In this document: in pieces, positions 1 to 7,650 of the stretch
How positions within the stretch are numbered: the first letter of the stretch is position 1
Layout: each line of letters opens with the position of its first letter
Source: Oscillibacter faecalis_A
GTDB taxonomy: Bacteria > Bacillota > Clostridia > Oscillospirales > Oscillospiraceae
Assembly: GCF_029218125.1 (NCBI RefSeq)
Contig: NZ_JARFXX010000001.1
Span: 432,650-496,649 of the forward strand
Reading direction: 5' to 3'
DNA: 64,000 nt
Notes under the pieces: model-generated
Told to the model about the DNA's origin: nothing
The model's database searches: none
What the model saw: only the letters and a program-made list of their open reading frames with translations
Position numbers and translations under genes: made by a program

Positions 1-32
1 GGGATACCGGCGATGCGTGGAAATACGTGTAA
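1..32 (+). CDS. C-terminal tail of an upstream gene (partial)
   Basis: The first bases can be read as an open frame ending in DAWKYV and TAA at 30-32, 12 bp before the next ATG. A strong ribosome-binding site (AAGGGAGGGG, 31-40) directly follows the stop, so the two genes are probably co-transcribed. In many clostridia the gene ahead of the DnaC-like loader encodes a DnaD-domain replication protein, but ten residues are too few to assign it. Confidence 0.4.
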   Translation, partial: DTGDAWKYV

Positions 33-44
33 GGGAGGGGCAGC

Positions 45-1034
45 ATGGCATATGACGGAAGGCTGCTGCGCCTGGCGCAGGAGCGCTATGAGGCGGACCG
101 CACCCGGCGGGAGGCGGAGCTTGCCGCCCAGCGGGAGGAAATTTATGCCCGCCGCCCCCGGCTGCGGGAAATTCAGGAGCAGCTGCGCCGCACGGCCAGC
201 CGCGTGATGGCCGCCGCGCTGCGGCGGGGACAGGACCCGCTGCCGGAGATCGCGCGGCTGCGGGAGGAAAATCTCGGCCTGCAGGCGGAGCGGCGGCAGC
301 TTTTATCGGAGCTGGGACTGCCGGAGGACGCGCTGGAGGACACCCCGGCCTGTCCGCTGTGCGGGGACACCGGGTTCCGGGGCGGCGAGCTGTGCCGCTG
401 CCTGAAGACCTATTATGTGGAGGAGCAGCGCCGGGAGCTTTCCCGTCTGCTGGATTTGGGCGGGCAGAGCTTTGACACCTTTGACACAGACTGGTACGAT
501 GGGCAGCGGGCGCCGGGAAAGAGCAAATCCGCCCGGGAGCACATGGAGTGGGTATATGACACCTGTGTGGAATACGCCCATAATTTCGGGAAAAAACCGG
601 CAAACCTGCTACTGTTCGGGCGGCCGGGGCTGGGAAAGACGCATCTGTCCGCCGCCATTGCCCGGGAGGTCAGCGGCAAGGGCTTTTCCGTGGTATATGA
701 CACGGCGGGGCACGTTTTTGAGCGCTTTGAGGCTCAGAAGTTCGGCCGGGACGAGGCCGACCGGGATGTGGAGCGGGTCATGGGCTGCGACCTCTTGATT
801 TTGGACGATCTGGGGACGGAGATGCTGACCGCCTTTGTCCAGAGCGCGCTGTACCAGATCATAAACGGGCGGCTGCTGGAAAAGAAATCCACCATTATCA
901 GCACGAACCTGATGCCGGAAGCGCTGGGACAGCGGTACTCCGAGCAGATCGCCTCCCGCGTGGAGGGGGAATATCAGCTTTTGCCCTTTGTGGGCGAGGA
1001 CATTCGGACATTGAAAAAGAAGCGGGGGCTGTAA
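45..1034 (+). CDS. DnaC/DnaI-like helicase-loader ATPase
   Basis: A 329-residue AAA+ protein of the DnaC/DnaI/IstB class, expected to load the replicative helicase at the origin or at restarted forks. Residues 1-95 form a charged, probably coiled-coil N-terminal arm. A CPLC pair (103-106) and a CRC pair (117-119) form a putative zinc-binding knuckle, as in DnaI-type loaders. The Walker A motif GRPGLGKT is at 192-199 and the Walker B motif LLILDDLG at about 250-257. The start is set by AAGGGAGGGG 5 bp upstream. The stop codon lies inside the terminator hairpin at 1016-1048. IstB transposition helpers share the fold, but the zinc knuckle, the length and the lack of a nearby transposase favour a chromosomal loader. 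Confidence 0.85.
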   Translation: MAYDGRLLRLAQERYEADRTRREAELAAQREEIYARRPRLREIQEQLRRTASRVMAAALRRGQDPLPEIARLREENLGLQAERRQLLSELGLPEDALEDTPACPLCGDTGFRGGELCRCLKTYYVEEQRRELSRLLDLGGQSFDTFDTDWYDGQRAPGKSKSAREHMEWVYDTCVEYAHNFGKKPANLLLFGRPGLGKTHLSAAIAREVSGKGFSVVYDTAGHVFERFEAQKFGRDEADRDVERVMGCDLLILDDLGTEMLTAFVQSALYQIINGRLLEKKSTIISTNLMPEALGQRYSEQIASRVEGEYQLLPFVGEDIRTLKKKRGL

Positions 1035-1048
1035 GCCTCCGCTTCTTT
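1016..1048 (+). terminator. Terminator hairpin overlapping the dnaC-like stop codon (first copy)
   Basis: A 33-bp palindrome (AAGAAGCGG arm, CCGCTTCTT arm) includes the last five codons and the TAA of the loader gene. The identical 33 bp recur at 1211-1243, on the other side of the inserted repeat element, where a longer T-run follows. Confidence 0.75.
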
Positions 1049-1210
1049 GAGACTGTCGATAAAGTGGTAAATCCTCCGCAACGGTAAGGAAGGGTGTGCG
1101 CGGGAAACCCAAGAAGGGTGTCCTGCGCCATTGAAATCCTTAGTTTTCAGAACTTTTATGAAGTTCTGAAAACTTGTTCAGCGGGGAGAAAAGACTTTTT
1201 CGACACGCTG
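1049..1210 (+). repeat. Dispersed palindrome-targeting element, copy 1
   Basis: A 162-bp non-coding element begins GAGACTGTCG and ends CGACACGCTG. Its ends form an imperfect inverted repeat (13 of 17 positions match). It carries an internal stem (AGTTTTCAGAAC / GTTCTGAAAACT, about 1142-1173). Near-identical copies lie at 16337-16498 and 27232-27393 on the minus strand, with divergent copies at about 51241-51384 and 55654-55778. It is flanked exactly by two copies of the dnaC-like gene's terminator hairpin. No transposase is present, so it resembles a MITE moved in trans. Short open frames inside it are probably not genes. Confidence 0.9.
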
Positions 1211-1243
1211 AAAGAAGCGGGGGCTGTAAGCCTCCGCTTCTTT
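1211..1243 (+). terminator. Duplicated terminator hairpin downstream of repeat copy 1
   Basis: Exact second copy of the 33-bp hairpin at 1016-1048, followed by an uninterrupted T-run. It should terminate any transcript reading through the element and separates it from the convergent vanW-like gene. Confidence 0.8.
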
Positions 1244-1260
1244 TTTTGCAATGGAAAAAT

Positions 1261-3018
1261 TCATGTCTCCGATGGAGAATCCGGTGTGACAACAATGGTG
1301 GGCGTCTCCGGTTCCGGGTCGGGAGTTGGGGCAGGCTCCGGCTGCTGGGGCGTTTCCGCCGGGGTATCCGACGGTGCGGGCGTGTCGGCGGGAAGGTCCG
1401 CCGGGGCGCTGCCGGGCGCGGCGGCAGGGGCCTGAAGCACCACCTTGTTCCGCACCTTATAGTCGCTGGCGGCCTCGAAATGGCTGTCGATCACGCTGCC
1501 GTTTTTATCGTAAATCGTCTGATAGGTCTTGACCTTATAGCCGGTGTAGGGCGTGACCTTCACCACGTCCGGTGAGCCGGGGGCCATGGTGGAATCCTCC
1601 TGATAGACCGTTTCCCACGGCGTTTTGGAGAGAACCTCGTTGGTCATCTTCACCCGGATACCGTCGATGTTGGTGCCAAGGAGCTTGATGGTAAGGTAGC
1701 CTTTGCTGTATTCGGTGACGATCTTCACCGGGTAAAGGGTGTTATTGGTGAATTTATAGTCCGGGCCGCCCCACGAAACGGTGGCGTCCATGCCCCAGTC
1801 GATGTAAGCGGGGACATAGCGGTGGGCATAGCGCTCCGTGATTTCCATGTTGCTCAAAAGACAGGCTAAGTACAGTGTGGAGGACGTCTGGCAGATGCCG
1901 CCGCCCACCTCGTCCACAGTCTCGCCCTTGACATAGGCGGGAGCGGGCTTGAAGCCCCGGGCCTCCGTGCGTTTGCCGACAGAATCGTTATAGGAGAACG
2001 TATCGCCGCTGTTGAGGACGATGCCGTTGATGAGCTTGGCGGAGAGCTTCACGTTGCCGATGCGTCCGGCGGAACCGGAAACGTGGGTGCGGGCCTCGCC
2101 CAGCACGTCCCGGAACAGGAGCATCTTCAAATCGGAGGCGGTGACCTCAGGTTCTTCAATGACGGCGGGGACGGAGACTGTTTCGCCGGGGACGGCGCCA
2201 TCCAGCGCGGTCTGCGCGGCGGCAACGTCAAAATCCGCGCCGAACTGCTCGGGCACGATGGAGCCGGAGGCGGCATCGTAGGAGGCGTTTTTCATTTCGC
2301 CATGGAGCCGGTCATGGAGCTGCTGGGCGGTGAGGTCCCGCGCGGGGAGGGTCTCAAGGGTAACGGGAATCGTGTAGCCGCTCTGGCTGTACGAGGCGAT
2401 GTCTGATAACAGAGGGCGGAGAGACTCCGGGGCGTAACCGTCATGGGCCTTGGTGATGCGGAGGGTCTGACCGTCCAGCTCGCCGGAGGTGTCAGCCGGA
2501 GGCTCCGTCAGCACCTCTGTCAGGCGGGCGACGGTTTTTGTGAGCACGGCCTCGTTCATGTCCGGCCAATGAGCGCCGCCGGGCCAATGGCCGGACAGCG
2601 TGGCAAGATAGGCCCAGCCCCGCCGCAGAAACGGCGTGTCCCGCTCCGCGTCCATCCAGAACTGCGCGTCCCCAGCAAAGGACTCTGCCGTATAGCCCAG
2701 CTCCGCCACGGTGAGAGTGGTTTGAAGCTGCCGTTCCTCGTTGACAAGGATGATCGTCTGCGCCGGGAGCCGGGTTTCCAGCGCGGACTGGGCCTCGCTG
2801 ACGGTGAGGCCGCCTACGTCAATGCCGTTGATATGGCGGTTGGGGTAAAAGGTATCGAGAGAGCCGGCGTAGGCGCACAGGGCCAGATAGGCCGCAACCA
2901 GCACTGCCGCAATGACCACGGCGATCATCCATGGCCGCTTACTTCCGCGTTTTTCTGTTTTCTCCGCCAGCCGCTTTCCCGGCTGGGTCTGCACATCGGC
3001 TTCACGGATCGGTTCCAT
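1261..3018 (-). CDS. VanW-family membrane-anchored protein
   Basis: A 585-residue protein with a short basic cytoplasmic N-terminus, one membrane segment (about 30-51) and a large extracellular part. That part has peptidoglycan-binding-4-like repeats and a VanW domain (around FSYNDSVGKRT and EVGGGICQTSSTLY). It ends in a Pro/Thr-rich tail (about 520-585), suggestive of a wall-spanning linker. VanW proteins occur in some vancomycin-resistance clusters and widely in sporulating Firmicutes, and their biochemical role is not established. An ATG seven codons upstream (3039) lacks a ribosome-binding site, whereas AGGAGGG lies 8 bp before the ATG at 3018, so that start was chosen. Nothing nearby points to glycopeptide resistance. 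Confidence 0.85.
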   Translation of the reverse strand: MEPIREADVQTQPGKRLAEKTEKRGSKRPWMIAVVIAAVLVAAYLALCAYAGSLDTFYPNRHINGIDVGGLTVSEAQSALETRLPAQTIILVNEERQLQTTLTVAELGYTAESFAGDAQFWMDAERDTPFLRRGWAYLATLSGHWPGGAHWPDMNEAVLTKTVARLTEVLTEPPADTSGELDGQTLRITKAHDGYAPESLRPLLSDIASYSQSGYTIPVTLETLPARDLTAQQLHDRLHGEMKNASYDAASGSIVPEQFGADFDVAAAQTALDGAVPGETVSVPAVIEEPEVTASDLKMLLFRDVLGEARTHVSGSAGRIGNVKLSAKLINGIVLNSGDTFSYNDSVGKRTEARGFKPAPAYVKGETVDEVGGGICQTSSTLYLACLLSNMEITERYAHRYVPAYIDWGMDATVSWGGPDYKFTNNTLYPVKIVTEYSKGYLTIKLLGTNIDGIRVKMTNEVLSKTPWETVYQEDSTMAPGSPDVVKVTPYTGYKVKTYQTIYDKNGSVIDSHFEAASDYKVRNKVVLQAPAAAPGSAPADLPADTPAPSDTPAETPQQPEPAPTPDPEPETPTIVVTPDSPSET

Positions 3019-3039
3019 AGGGAAGCCCTCCTGTTTCAT

Positions 3040-3183
3040 GGTTGTGTGAAGTGGGGACCATCATTTACCCCTGTCAATGTTGGTAACAATCTCCCATTTA
3101 ACGCTATCATACCATTCTTTTTGGAAAAAAGCTGTTACAATCCGGTAACAGTACAGGCGGGCAGAGGGGAAAATGCGAAAAAA
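3040..3183. other. Intergenic region with possible vanW-like promoter
   Basis: AT-rich gap between the ParB/Noc-like gene and the vanW-like gene, both on the minus strand. A TATGAT-like -10 on the minus strand (3106-3111) is the only promoter-like signal. No convincing -35 or gene was seen. Confidence 0.35.
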
Positions 3184-3984
3184 TCACGGGGCGGGCGGGT
3201 GTCCGGCGGCCTTTGGGATGCGGATGGTGAGTAAAATGGCGTCCTCCGTGTCCTCCCGGCGGGATTCCGCGCCGACACCGGCCTCACGAATCAATCGAAG
3301 GCCCCGGTCCAGCGAGTTGAGGAACAGGCGGACATCCTTCAGAAGAAAGATGCGGCGGCCCGCTGGGGGCGTGGCCTGAAGGCGGGCAAGGTGCTTTTCA
3401 ATGTACTGCTCCGTCTGGGCCACATTGAGATGGCCGCGGATCATGTGACGAAGGGCGTCCAGCCGTTCCTCCTCGTCCTCCAGCCGCAGCAGCGCCCGGG
3501 CGTGGCGCTCCGTGAGGCCGTTTTCCACCAGCAGGCGGCAGCATTCCGGGGAGAGCCGCAGCAGCCGCAGCTTATTGGCAAGGGCAGAGGGGGAACGGCC
3601 CAATCGGGCGGCGGCCTCCTCCTGCGTGGCGCCGGAGCGGCGGAGATAGGCGGCGATGGCGGCGGCCTCCTCCAGGTAGTGCAGGTCCCGGCGCTGGATA
3701 TTTTCGATAAGGGCCAGCAGGGCGGATTCGTCTGCCTCCGCCTCTACCCGGAGACAGGGGACGCTTGAAAGGCCCGCCAGCTTTGCCGCCCGAAGGCGGC
3801 GCTCGCCCGCTACCAGCTCCCAGCCCGCCTCCGTCCGGCGGACGGACAGGGGCTGAAGAATCCCGTGGCGGCGGATGGAGTCTGCCAGCTCGGAGAGGGG
3901 AACGGGGTCAAAGTCCCGCCGGGGCTGGGCGGGATTGGGGGCGATAGCCTCCACCGGGAGCCAAAGTACCTGCGTGTCCAACAT
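3184..3984 (-). CDS. ParB/Noc-like chromosome-binding protein
   Basis: A 266-residue ParB-family CTPase/DNA-clamp protein. The N-terminal ParB domain includes GERRLRAAK (60-68) and ENIQRRDL (94-101), followed by a helix-turn-helix at about 118-140 and a C-terminal dimerisation region. Paralogues act either in chromosome segregation (Spo0J) or nucleoid occlusion (Noc), and sequence alone does not settle which this is. No parA is adjacent, which leans towards Noc or a stand-alone paralogue. The frame is open further upstream, but AAAGGAGG 10 bp before the ATG at 3984 decides the start. Four CGGGAAAT-like repeats lie just upstream of its -10 (see 4035-4073). Confidence 0.85.
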   Translation of the reverse strand: MLDTQVLWLPVEAIAPNPAQPRRDFDPVPLSELADSIRRHGILQPLSVRRTEAGWELVAGERRLRAAKLAGLSSVPCLRVEAEADESALLALIENIQRRDLHYLEEAAAIAAYLRRSGATQEEAAARLGRSPSALANKLRLLRLSPECCRLLVENGLTERHARALLRLEDEEERLDALRHMIRGHLNVAQTEQYIEKHLARLQATPPAGRRIFLLKDVRLFLNSLDRGLRLIREAGVGAESRREDTEDAILLTIRIPKAAGHPPAP

Positions 3985-4015
3985 ACAAAAATGCCTCCTT
4001 TCTGCTGATAAGGCG

Positions 4016-4073
4016 ATTATACAGCGGAAGGAGGCGGGAAATGGCGGGAAAACTGTCGGGAAATTCCGGAAAA
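4016..4073 (-). promoter_or_regulatory. Promoter of the ParB/Noc-like gene with phased CGGGAAAT repeats
   Basis: A TATAAT-type -10 (ATTATA on the plus strand, 4016-4021) lies 30 bp before the start codon. Directly upstream are CGGGAAAT (4035-4042), CGGGAAAA (4045-4052), CGGGAAAT (4057-4064) and CCGGAAAA (4066-4073), about one helical turn apart. CGGGAAAT equals a half of the Noc-binding site described in Bacillus subtilis (ATTTCCCGGGAAAT). The repeats are direct rather than inverted, so autoregulation is inference. Confidence 0.45.
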
Positions 4074-4076
4074 CTA

Positions 4077-5069
4077 TCAAAGCGCGGAGGAATCCGCGCT
4101 TTGAGGGGTGTTATGCTTCGTTTTTTCCGGCTGCGGGCGTCCGCGCACGAGAAAGCGCATGGCAATCGAAACCGAAAGCTGGGAAAATACCGGGGAGATA
4201 GAGGGGGAGAACACCACATCGGCAGGGAAATACTGGGCGGCCAGCGCGGCTGCGGCGGAGTTATTGCGCATTCCGCTGCTGACGGTCACGGCAAGGCCGG
4301 TGCCGTAGGGCAGACGGAACAGCCGCCCGGCAAAATAGCCCAGGCAGAGGCCGATGATTCGCATGAGGATGGAGGCCAGCATCAAAAACAGCAGGGCGCT
4401 GTCCAGATGGTGCAGCTTATCGGCGCAGCGGGTGATGTTGGAGCCCACGATCAGCAGCAGCATCAGCTTGGAGGGCAGCGCCAGCCGGCGCTTGAGCCGG
4501 GTGCAGGGCTCCTTGCCCCAAAAGCGGCACAGCAGCATGGCAACGGCGGCGGGAATCACCACCATGAACAGCAGGCTGCGGACAAGGCCCATGGTGTCCA
4601 GCTCCACCACGGAGCCGCACAGCAGCCGCAGCGTCAGGGGCAGGACAATGGGGGAGATAAGAGAATCCAGCAGGACGGTGGAAAGGCACACTTCGGTATT
4701 CCCGTCGCCAATGGTCATCCAGATGAGGGTGGAGACCGCTGCCGGGGAGCTTTCCACCAGCACGAGGCTCAGGGTATACAGCGGGTCCTGCGGAAACAGC
4801 GCCGAGCCGATTCCCAGAGCGATCAGGGGCATGAGCAGATGGAGGATTCCCAGCGTCAGCAGCACGGGCTTGGGGTGGGTCAGTGCCCGCCCGAGGTCCC
4901 GGAAGCCGCCGCCAAGACTGTTGGCAAAGGTCTGGAAGACCATCATCCAGCTGACGTATGGAGAGAAGGCGCCGAGCTGCTTTGGGAAAAGCAGGCCCAG
5001 AAGCAGAGTACCTAAGATGAGAAAGGGAATATTTTTAGAGACCCAATCGTTGACTTTCTGCAGGTTCAC
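4077..5069 (-). CDS. Bile acid:sodium symporter (BASS)-like transporter
   Basis: A roughly 330-residue polytopic membrane protein with about 9-10 hydrophobic segments. It resembles the SBF/BASS superfamily (YocS type), which moves organic anions with sodium across the cytoplasmic membrane. The start is uncertain because there is no in-frame ATG near the N-terminus. A GTG at 5069 preceded by GGAGATGAG gives the family-like beginning (V)NLQKVNDWVSKN. A TTG at 5099, overlapping the prmA end, would add ten residues. The last codons form a hairpin (4079-4102). It is the last gene of the DUF1836-degV-prmA transcript. The substrate is not predictable. Confidence 0.7.
   Translation of the reverse strand: MNLQKVNDWVSKNIPFLILGTLLLGLLFPKQLGAFSPYVSWMMVFQTFANSLGGGFRDLGRALTHPKPVLLTLGILHLLMPLIALGIGSALFPQDPLYTLSLVLVESSPAAVSTLIWMTIGDGNTEVCLSTVLLDSLISPIVLPLTLRLLCGSVVELDTMGLVRSLLFMVVIPAAVAMLLCRFWGKEPCTRLKRRLALPSKLMLLLIVGSNITRCADKLHHLDSALLFLMLASILMRIIGLCLGYFAGRLFRLPYGTGLAVTVSSGMRNNSAAAALAAQYFPADVVFSPSISPVFSQLSVSIAMRFLVRGRPQPEKTKHNTPQSADSSAL
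4079..4102 (-). terminator. Hairpin overlapping the transporter stop
   Basis: AAAGCGCGG and CCGCGCTTT arms form a 9-bp stem encoded by the last codons of the transporter. On the minus strand a short T-rich stretch follows. It is the likely end of the four-gene operon and, like the dnaC-like terminator, is coding on one side. Confidence 0.6.
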
Positions 5070-5089
5070 CGGTTTAGGCTCATCTCCAA

Positions 5090-6064
5090 TCAGCGGCAAG
5101 TGTAGGAATACCAGCCCTCGCCAGAGCGGGTATCCTCAATGGTCCAGCCGGCATGACGCAGAGCGTCTGCCACCTCGTCGGCGCGGGTATCGATGATGCC
5201 GGAGCACAGGAACAGGCCGCCGGGCTTCAAAAACTGCCGGACGGAGGGGGCAAGGCCGATGATGACGTCCGCCACGATGTTGGCCACCACGATGTCATAG
5301 CCGCCGCCAAGCTGCGCCTTCAGGGCGCGGTCGGACACGGCGTCTCCCACGAGAACGGTGTAGCGGTCGCGGCCGATGCCGTTGAGAGCCGCGTTTTCAT
5401 AGGCAACGGTCAGGCACTTGTCGTCAATATCCACAGCGGCGGCGGAGGCGGCGCCCAGTGTCAGGGCAGCGATGGACAAAATGCCGCTGCCGCAGCCAAG
5501 GTCGAGGACCCTTTCCCCTCCGTGGACCGCCTGCTCCAGAGCTGTGAGGCACAGGCGGGTGGTGGCGTGGCTGCCGGTGCCGAAGGTCAGGCCCGGCTCT
5601 AAAATCAGGGGGACCTTTCCGGCGTATTTCGCCTGTCCGCGAACATTTTCCTGCTCCCATTCGGGAATCACCAGCAGGCGCTGGCCGATCTCCATGGGCT
5701 TATAATACTGCTTCCAGTTATTTTCCCAGTCGGAGTCCTTCAGGTTTTCCATGGTCATCAGCAAAGAGCCGTACTGCCCGGCGTGGGCCTCTTTAAAGGT
5801 CTGAAGGGCTGTGCGGAGGGCGCCCAGACGGGCAAAGCCCTCGTCGTCCGCCGGGAGATAGAATGTGATGCGGGACTTGCCCTTCATGGACGCCTCTAAA
5901 TCCTCGTCCACATAGTCCCAGTATTGATGATTGTTTTCCAAAAAGCTCTGGAAATCCTGTTCATCGTCAATGACCACACCGTCTACGCCGTTGGCGGAGA
6001 GGAAGATCTCCAACGGCTCCAGACCGGCGTGATTCGTGTCAATGTGCAGCTCCAGCCATTCCAT
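5090..6064 (-). CDS. prmA: Ribosomal protein L11 methyltransferase
   Basis: A 324-residue SAM-dependent enzyme that trimethylates ribosomal protein L11 in the cytoplasm. It has the PrmA signature PGLTFGTGSH (157-166), the SAM-binding loop DLGCGSG (188-194) and the VVANIVADVI segment that replaces the usual NPPY motif. The N-terminal L11-recognition domain is present and the length is normal. The start ATG at 6064 is preceded by GAGGCG. It lies 41 bp after degV and overlaps or abuts the transporter gene, which indicates one transcript. Confidence 0.93.
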   Translation of the reverse strand: MEWLELHIDTNHAGLEPLEIFLSANGVDGVVIDDEQDFQSFLENNHQYWDYVDEDLEASMKGKSRITFYLPADDEGFARLGALRTALQTFKEAHAGQYGSLLMTMENLKDSDWENNWKQYYKPMEIGQRLLVIPEWEQENVRGQAKYAGKVPLILEPGLTFGTGSHATTRLCLTALEQAVHGGERVLDLGCGSGILSIAALTLGAASAAAVDIDDKCLTVAYENAALNGIGRDRYTVLVGDAVSDRALKAQLGGGYDIVVANIVADVIIGLAPSVRQFLKPGGLFLCSGIIDTRADEVADALRHAGWTIEDTRSGEGWYSYTCR

Positions 6065-6105
6065 TGATATCGCCTCGATTTATCTCTGATTTTTGTGGGC
6101 GCCTC

Positions 6106-6978
6106 TCAGCGTTGGGTGCCGAGGAAGAACAGCGCCATGGTGCCGGGGCCGGAATGGTTGCCGATGACCGGTCCCACGTAGTTGATGTGAATTGTCTGGA
6201 CGTTCAGCCGGCGGCGCAGCTCCGACGCTACAAATTCGGCGTCCTCCAGACAGTCGCCATGGCTGATGAATACGGTTTGGTTTGCCGGGTCGATGGCGGT
6301 CTGCGCCATGCGGTCCACCAGCGCCAGCAGTGACGCCCTGCGGCCCCGGGCCTTGCTGACGGGAATGAGGCGGCCTTCATCATCTACGTGCATCACCGGC
6401 TTAATGGAGAGCATGGTGCCGAACAGCGCCGTGGCGGCGCTGATACGGCCGCCGCGCTTGAGGTGGTTGAGATCGTCCACCGTAAACCAGTGGCAGACGT
6501 GGAGGCGGGTCTGCTCCGCAAAGGTCTTTACCTCGTCCAGACTGCGGCCCTTCTGCTTTTCCATGGCGCAGAGGTATACCAAAAGTCCCTGCCCCAAGGA
6601 GGCGCAGAGGGTGTCCACCGTTTCAATGCGCGCATCGGGAAATTCGCTTCGCAGCTCCTCCGCTGCAATGACGGAGGACTGGTAGGTGGTGGAGAGGGCG
6701 GAGGAAAAGCTGAGGCAGAGAATGTCCCGCCCGGTTTGCAGGAGGGCCCGCATTTTATCCTCAAATTCGCCCACGTTCACGGCGGAGGTGGTGGCCAGCT
6801 CCCCAGCGCGGAGCCGGGTGTAAAACTCCTGAAAGCCGATGTCCCGTCCGTCCGGGTAGTTGCGGTAGCTTTTTCCGCCCATTTCAAGGCTCAGGGGCAG
6901 AATCTCCACGCCCAGCTCCGCGGCCATTTCCGCGGAGAGGTCGCAGCAGCTATCGGTGAGCAGCACGTAATCACGCAT
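6106..6978 (-). CDS. DegV-family fatty-acid-binding protein
   Basis: A 290-residue DegV/FakB-type protein. It begins with the family signature TDSCCDLSAEMAAELG, has a conserved SSALSTTYQSS segment and ends in the second alpha/beta domain. Family members bind a fatty acid and, as FakB, present it to the kinase FakA for phosphorylation, feeding exogenous fatty acids into phospholipids. No fakA is in the window. The start at 6978 is preceded by AAGGAG and lies inside the end of the DUF1836 gene (8-bp overlap), so the two are translationally coupled. Confidence 0.88.
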   Translation of the reverse strand: MRDYVLLTDSCCDLSAEMAAELGVEILPLSLEMGGKSYRNYPDGRDIGFQEFYTRLRAGELATTSAVNVGEFEDKMRALLQTGRDILCLSFSSALSTTYQSSVIAAEELRSEFPDARIETVDTLCASLGQGLLVYLCAMEKQKGRSLDEVKTFAEQTRLHVCHWFTVDDLNHLKRGGRISAATALFGTMLSIKPVMHVDDEGRLIPVSKARGRRASLLALVDRMAQTAIDPANQTVFISHGDCLEDAEFVASELRRRLNVQTIHINYVGPVIGNHSGPGTMALFFLGTQR

Positions 6979-7528
6979 GGTCCTTCCGCTCCTTTCCGGC
7001 CTTGGCGGCTTTGTCGACTGTGGGGGCCTGTGAGCGGAGCTGCGCCACATAATGCCGGCTCACAAGCCCGGCGGCATAGCTCAGAAGGCCGAAGTGCACG
7101 GCGGCGTCCGCCGGGTCGGCACCGGACTCATAGGGCTCCATCTCCTGCGCGGCGGCGGTGAGGGCGCTGTCAAGACTATCAAGAAAGGCGCCGTAGCCAT
7201 CCTCCACGGAGCGGTCATCCTTCAGCTCAGCGCGGATGAGCAGGTCCATGTCCCGAACGGACATCACCTGCTTGAGAATGCAGATAAACGTGAGATAGGC
7301 CAGATGCTCCCGGTTGTATTTCTTGCCCTCGGCCCGGGGGAGCAGGGCATTTTTGGCGTAATTATTTACCATGGAGGCGGTGAGGGCGTCATCCTCATCC
7401 AGCCGGACGGTCTGCCGCTCCATATAGGAGAGGACCTGATCCATGTACAGCGGGAAATCAGGCAGATGCTCCCAGTCCGACGGGCGGCGGGAGGATAGTT
7501 GGCGGCGAAAATCGGTCATGTCTTCCAT
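6971..7528 (-). CDS. DUF1836-family protein
   Basis: A 185-residue soluble protein with the DUF1836 features DFPLYMDQV, TASMVNNYAKN and KKYNREHLAYL. The fold is thought to be helical and MerR/HTH-like, and the function is unknown. A regulatory role is suggested only by fold and by its place as first gene of an operon with degV. The start ATG at 7528 is preceded by AAAGGAG. A consensus-like promoter sits about 30-60 bp upstream (7559-7587). Confidence 0.75.
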   Translation of the reverse strand: MEDMTDFRRQLSSRRPSDWEHLPDFPLYMDQVLSYMERQTVRLDEDDALTASMVNNYAKNALLPRAEGKKYNREHLAYLTFICILKQVMSVRDMDLLIRAELKDDRSVEDGYGAFLDSLDSALTAAAQEMEPYESGADPADAAVHFGLLSYAAGLVSRHYVAQLRSQAPTVDKAAKAGKERKDHA

Positions 7529-7558
7529 ATTGGTGCTCCTTTCGTTGGAATCAAGAAA

Positions 7559-7587
7559 AGTATAGCACGGCTGTATGGTTTTGTAAA
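7559..7587 (-). promoter_or_regulatory. Promoter of the DUF1836-degV-prmA operon
   Basis: On the minus strand TTTACA (-35) and TATACT (-10) are separated by 17 bp, 30 bp upstream of the DUF1836 start codon. Confidence 0.65.
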
Positions 7588-7650
7588 CGAAATCATGCGT
7601 TCAATAAAATGCCGAATGAGGAGAACGGAAAACGTTTTCGGCAAAATCCG

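Noticed and set aside
1094..1435. Open frames starting in the repeat element (products beginning MCAGNPRR or MGFPRTPF) at several copies
   Set aside because: They only arise from the repeated non-coding element, lack ribosome-binding sites and run into antisense of real genes. They probably generate spurious database proteins.
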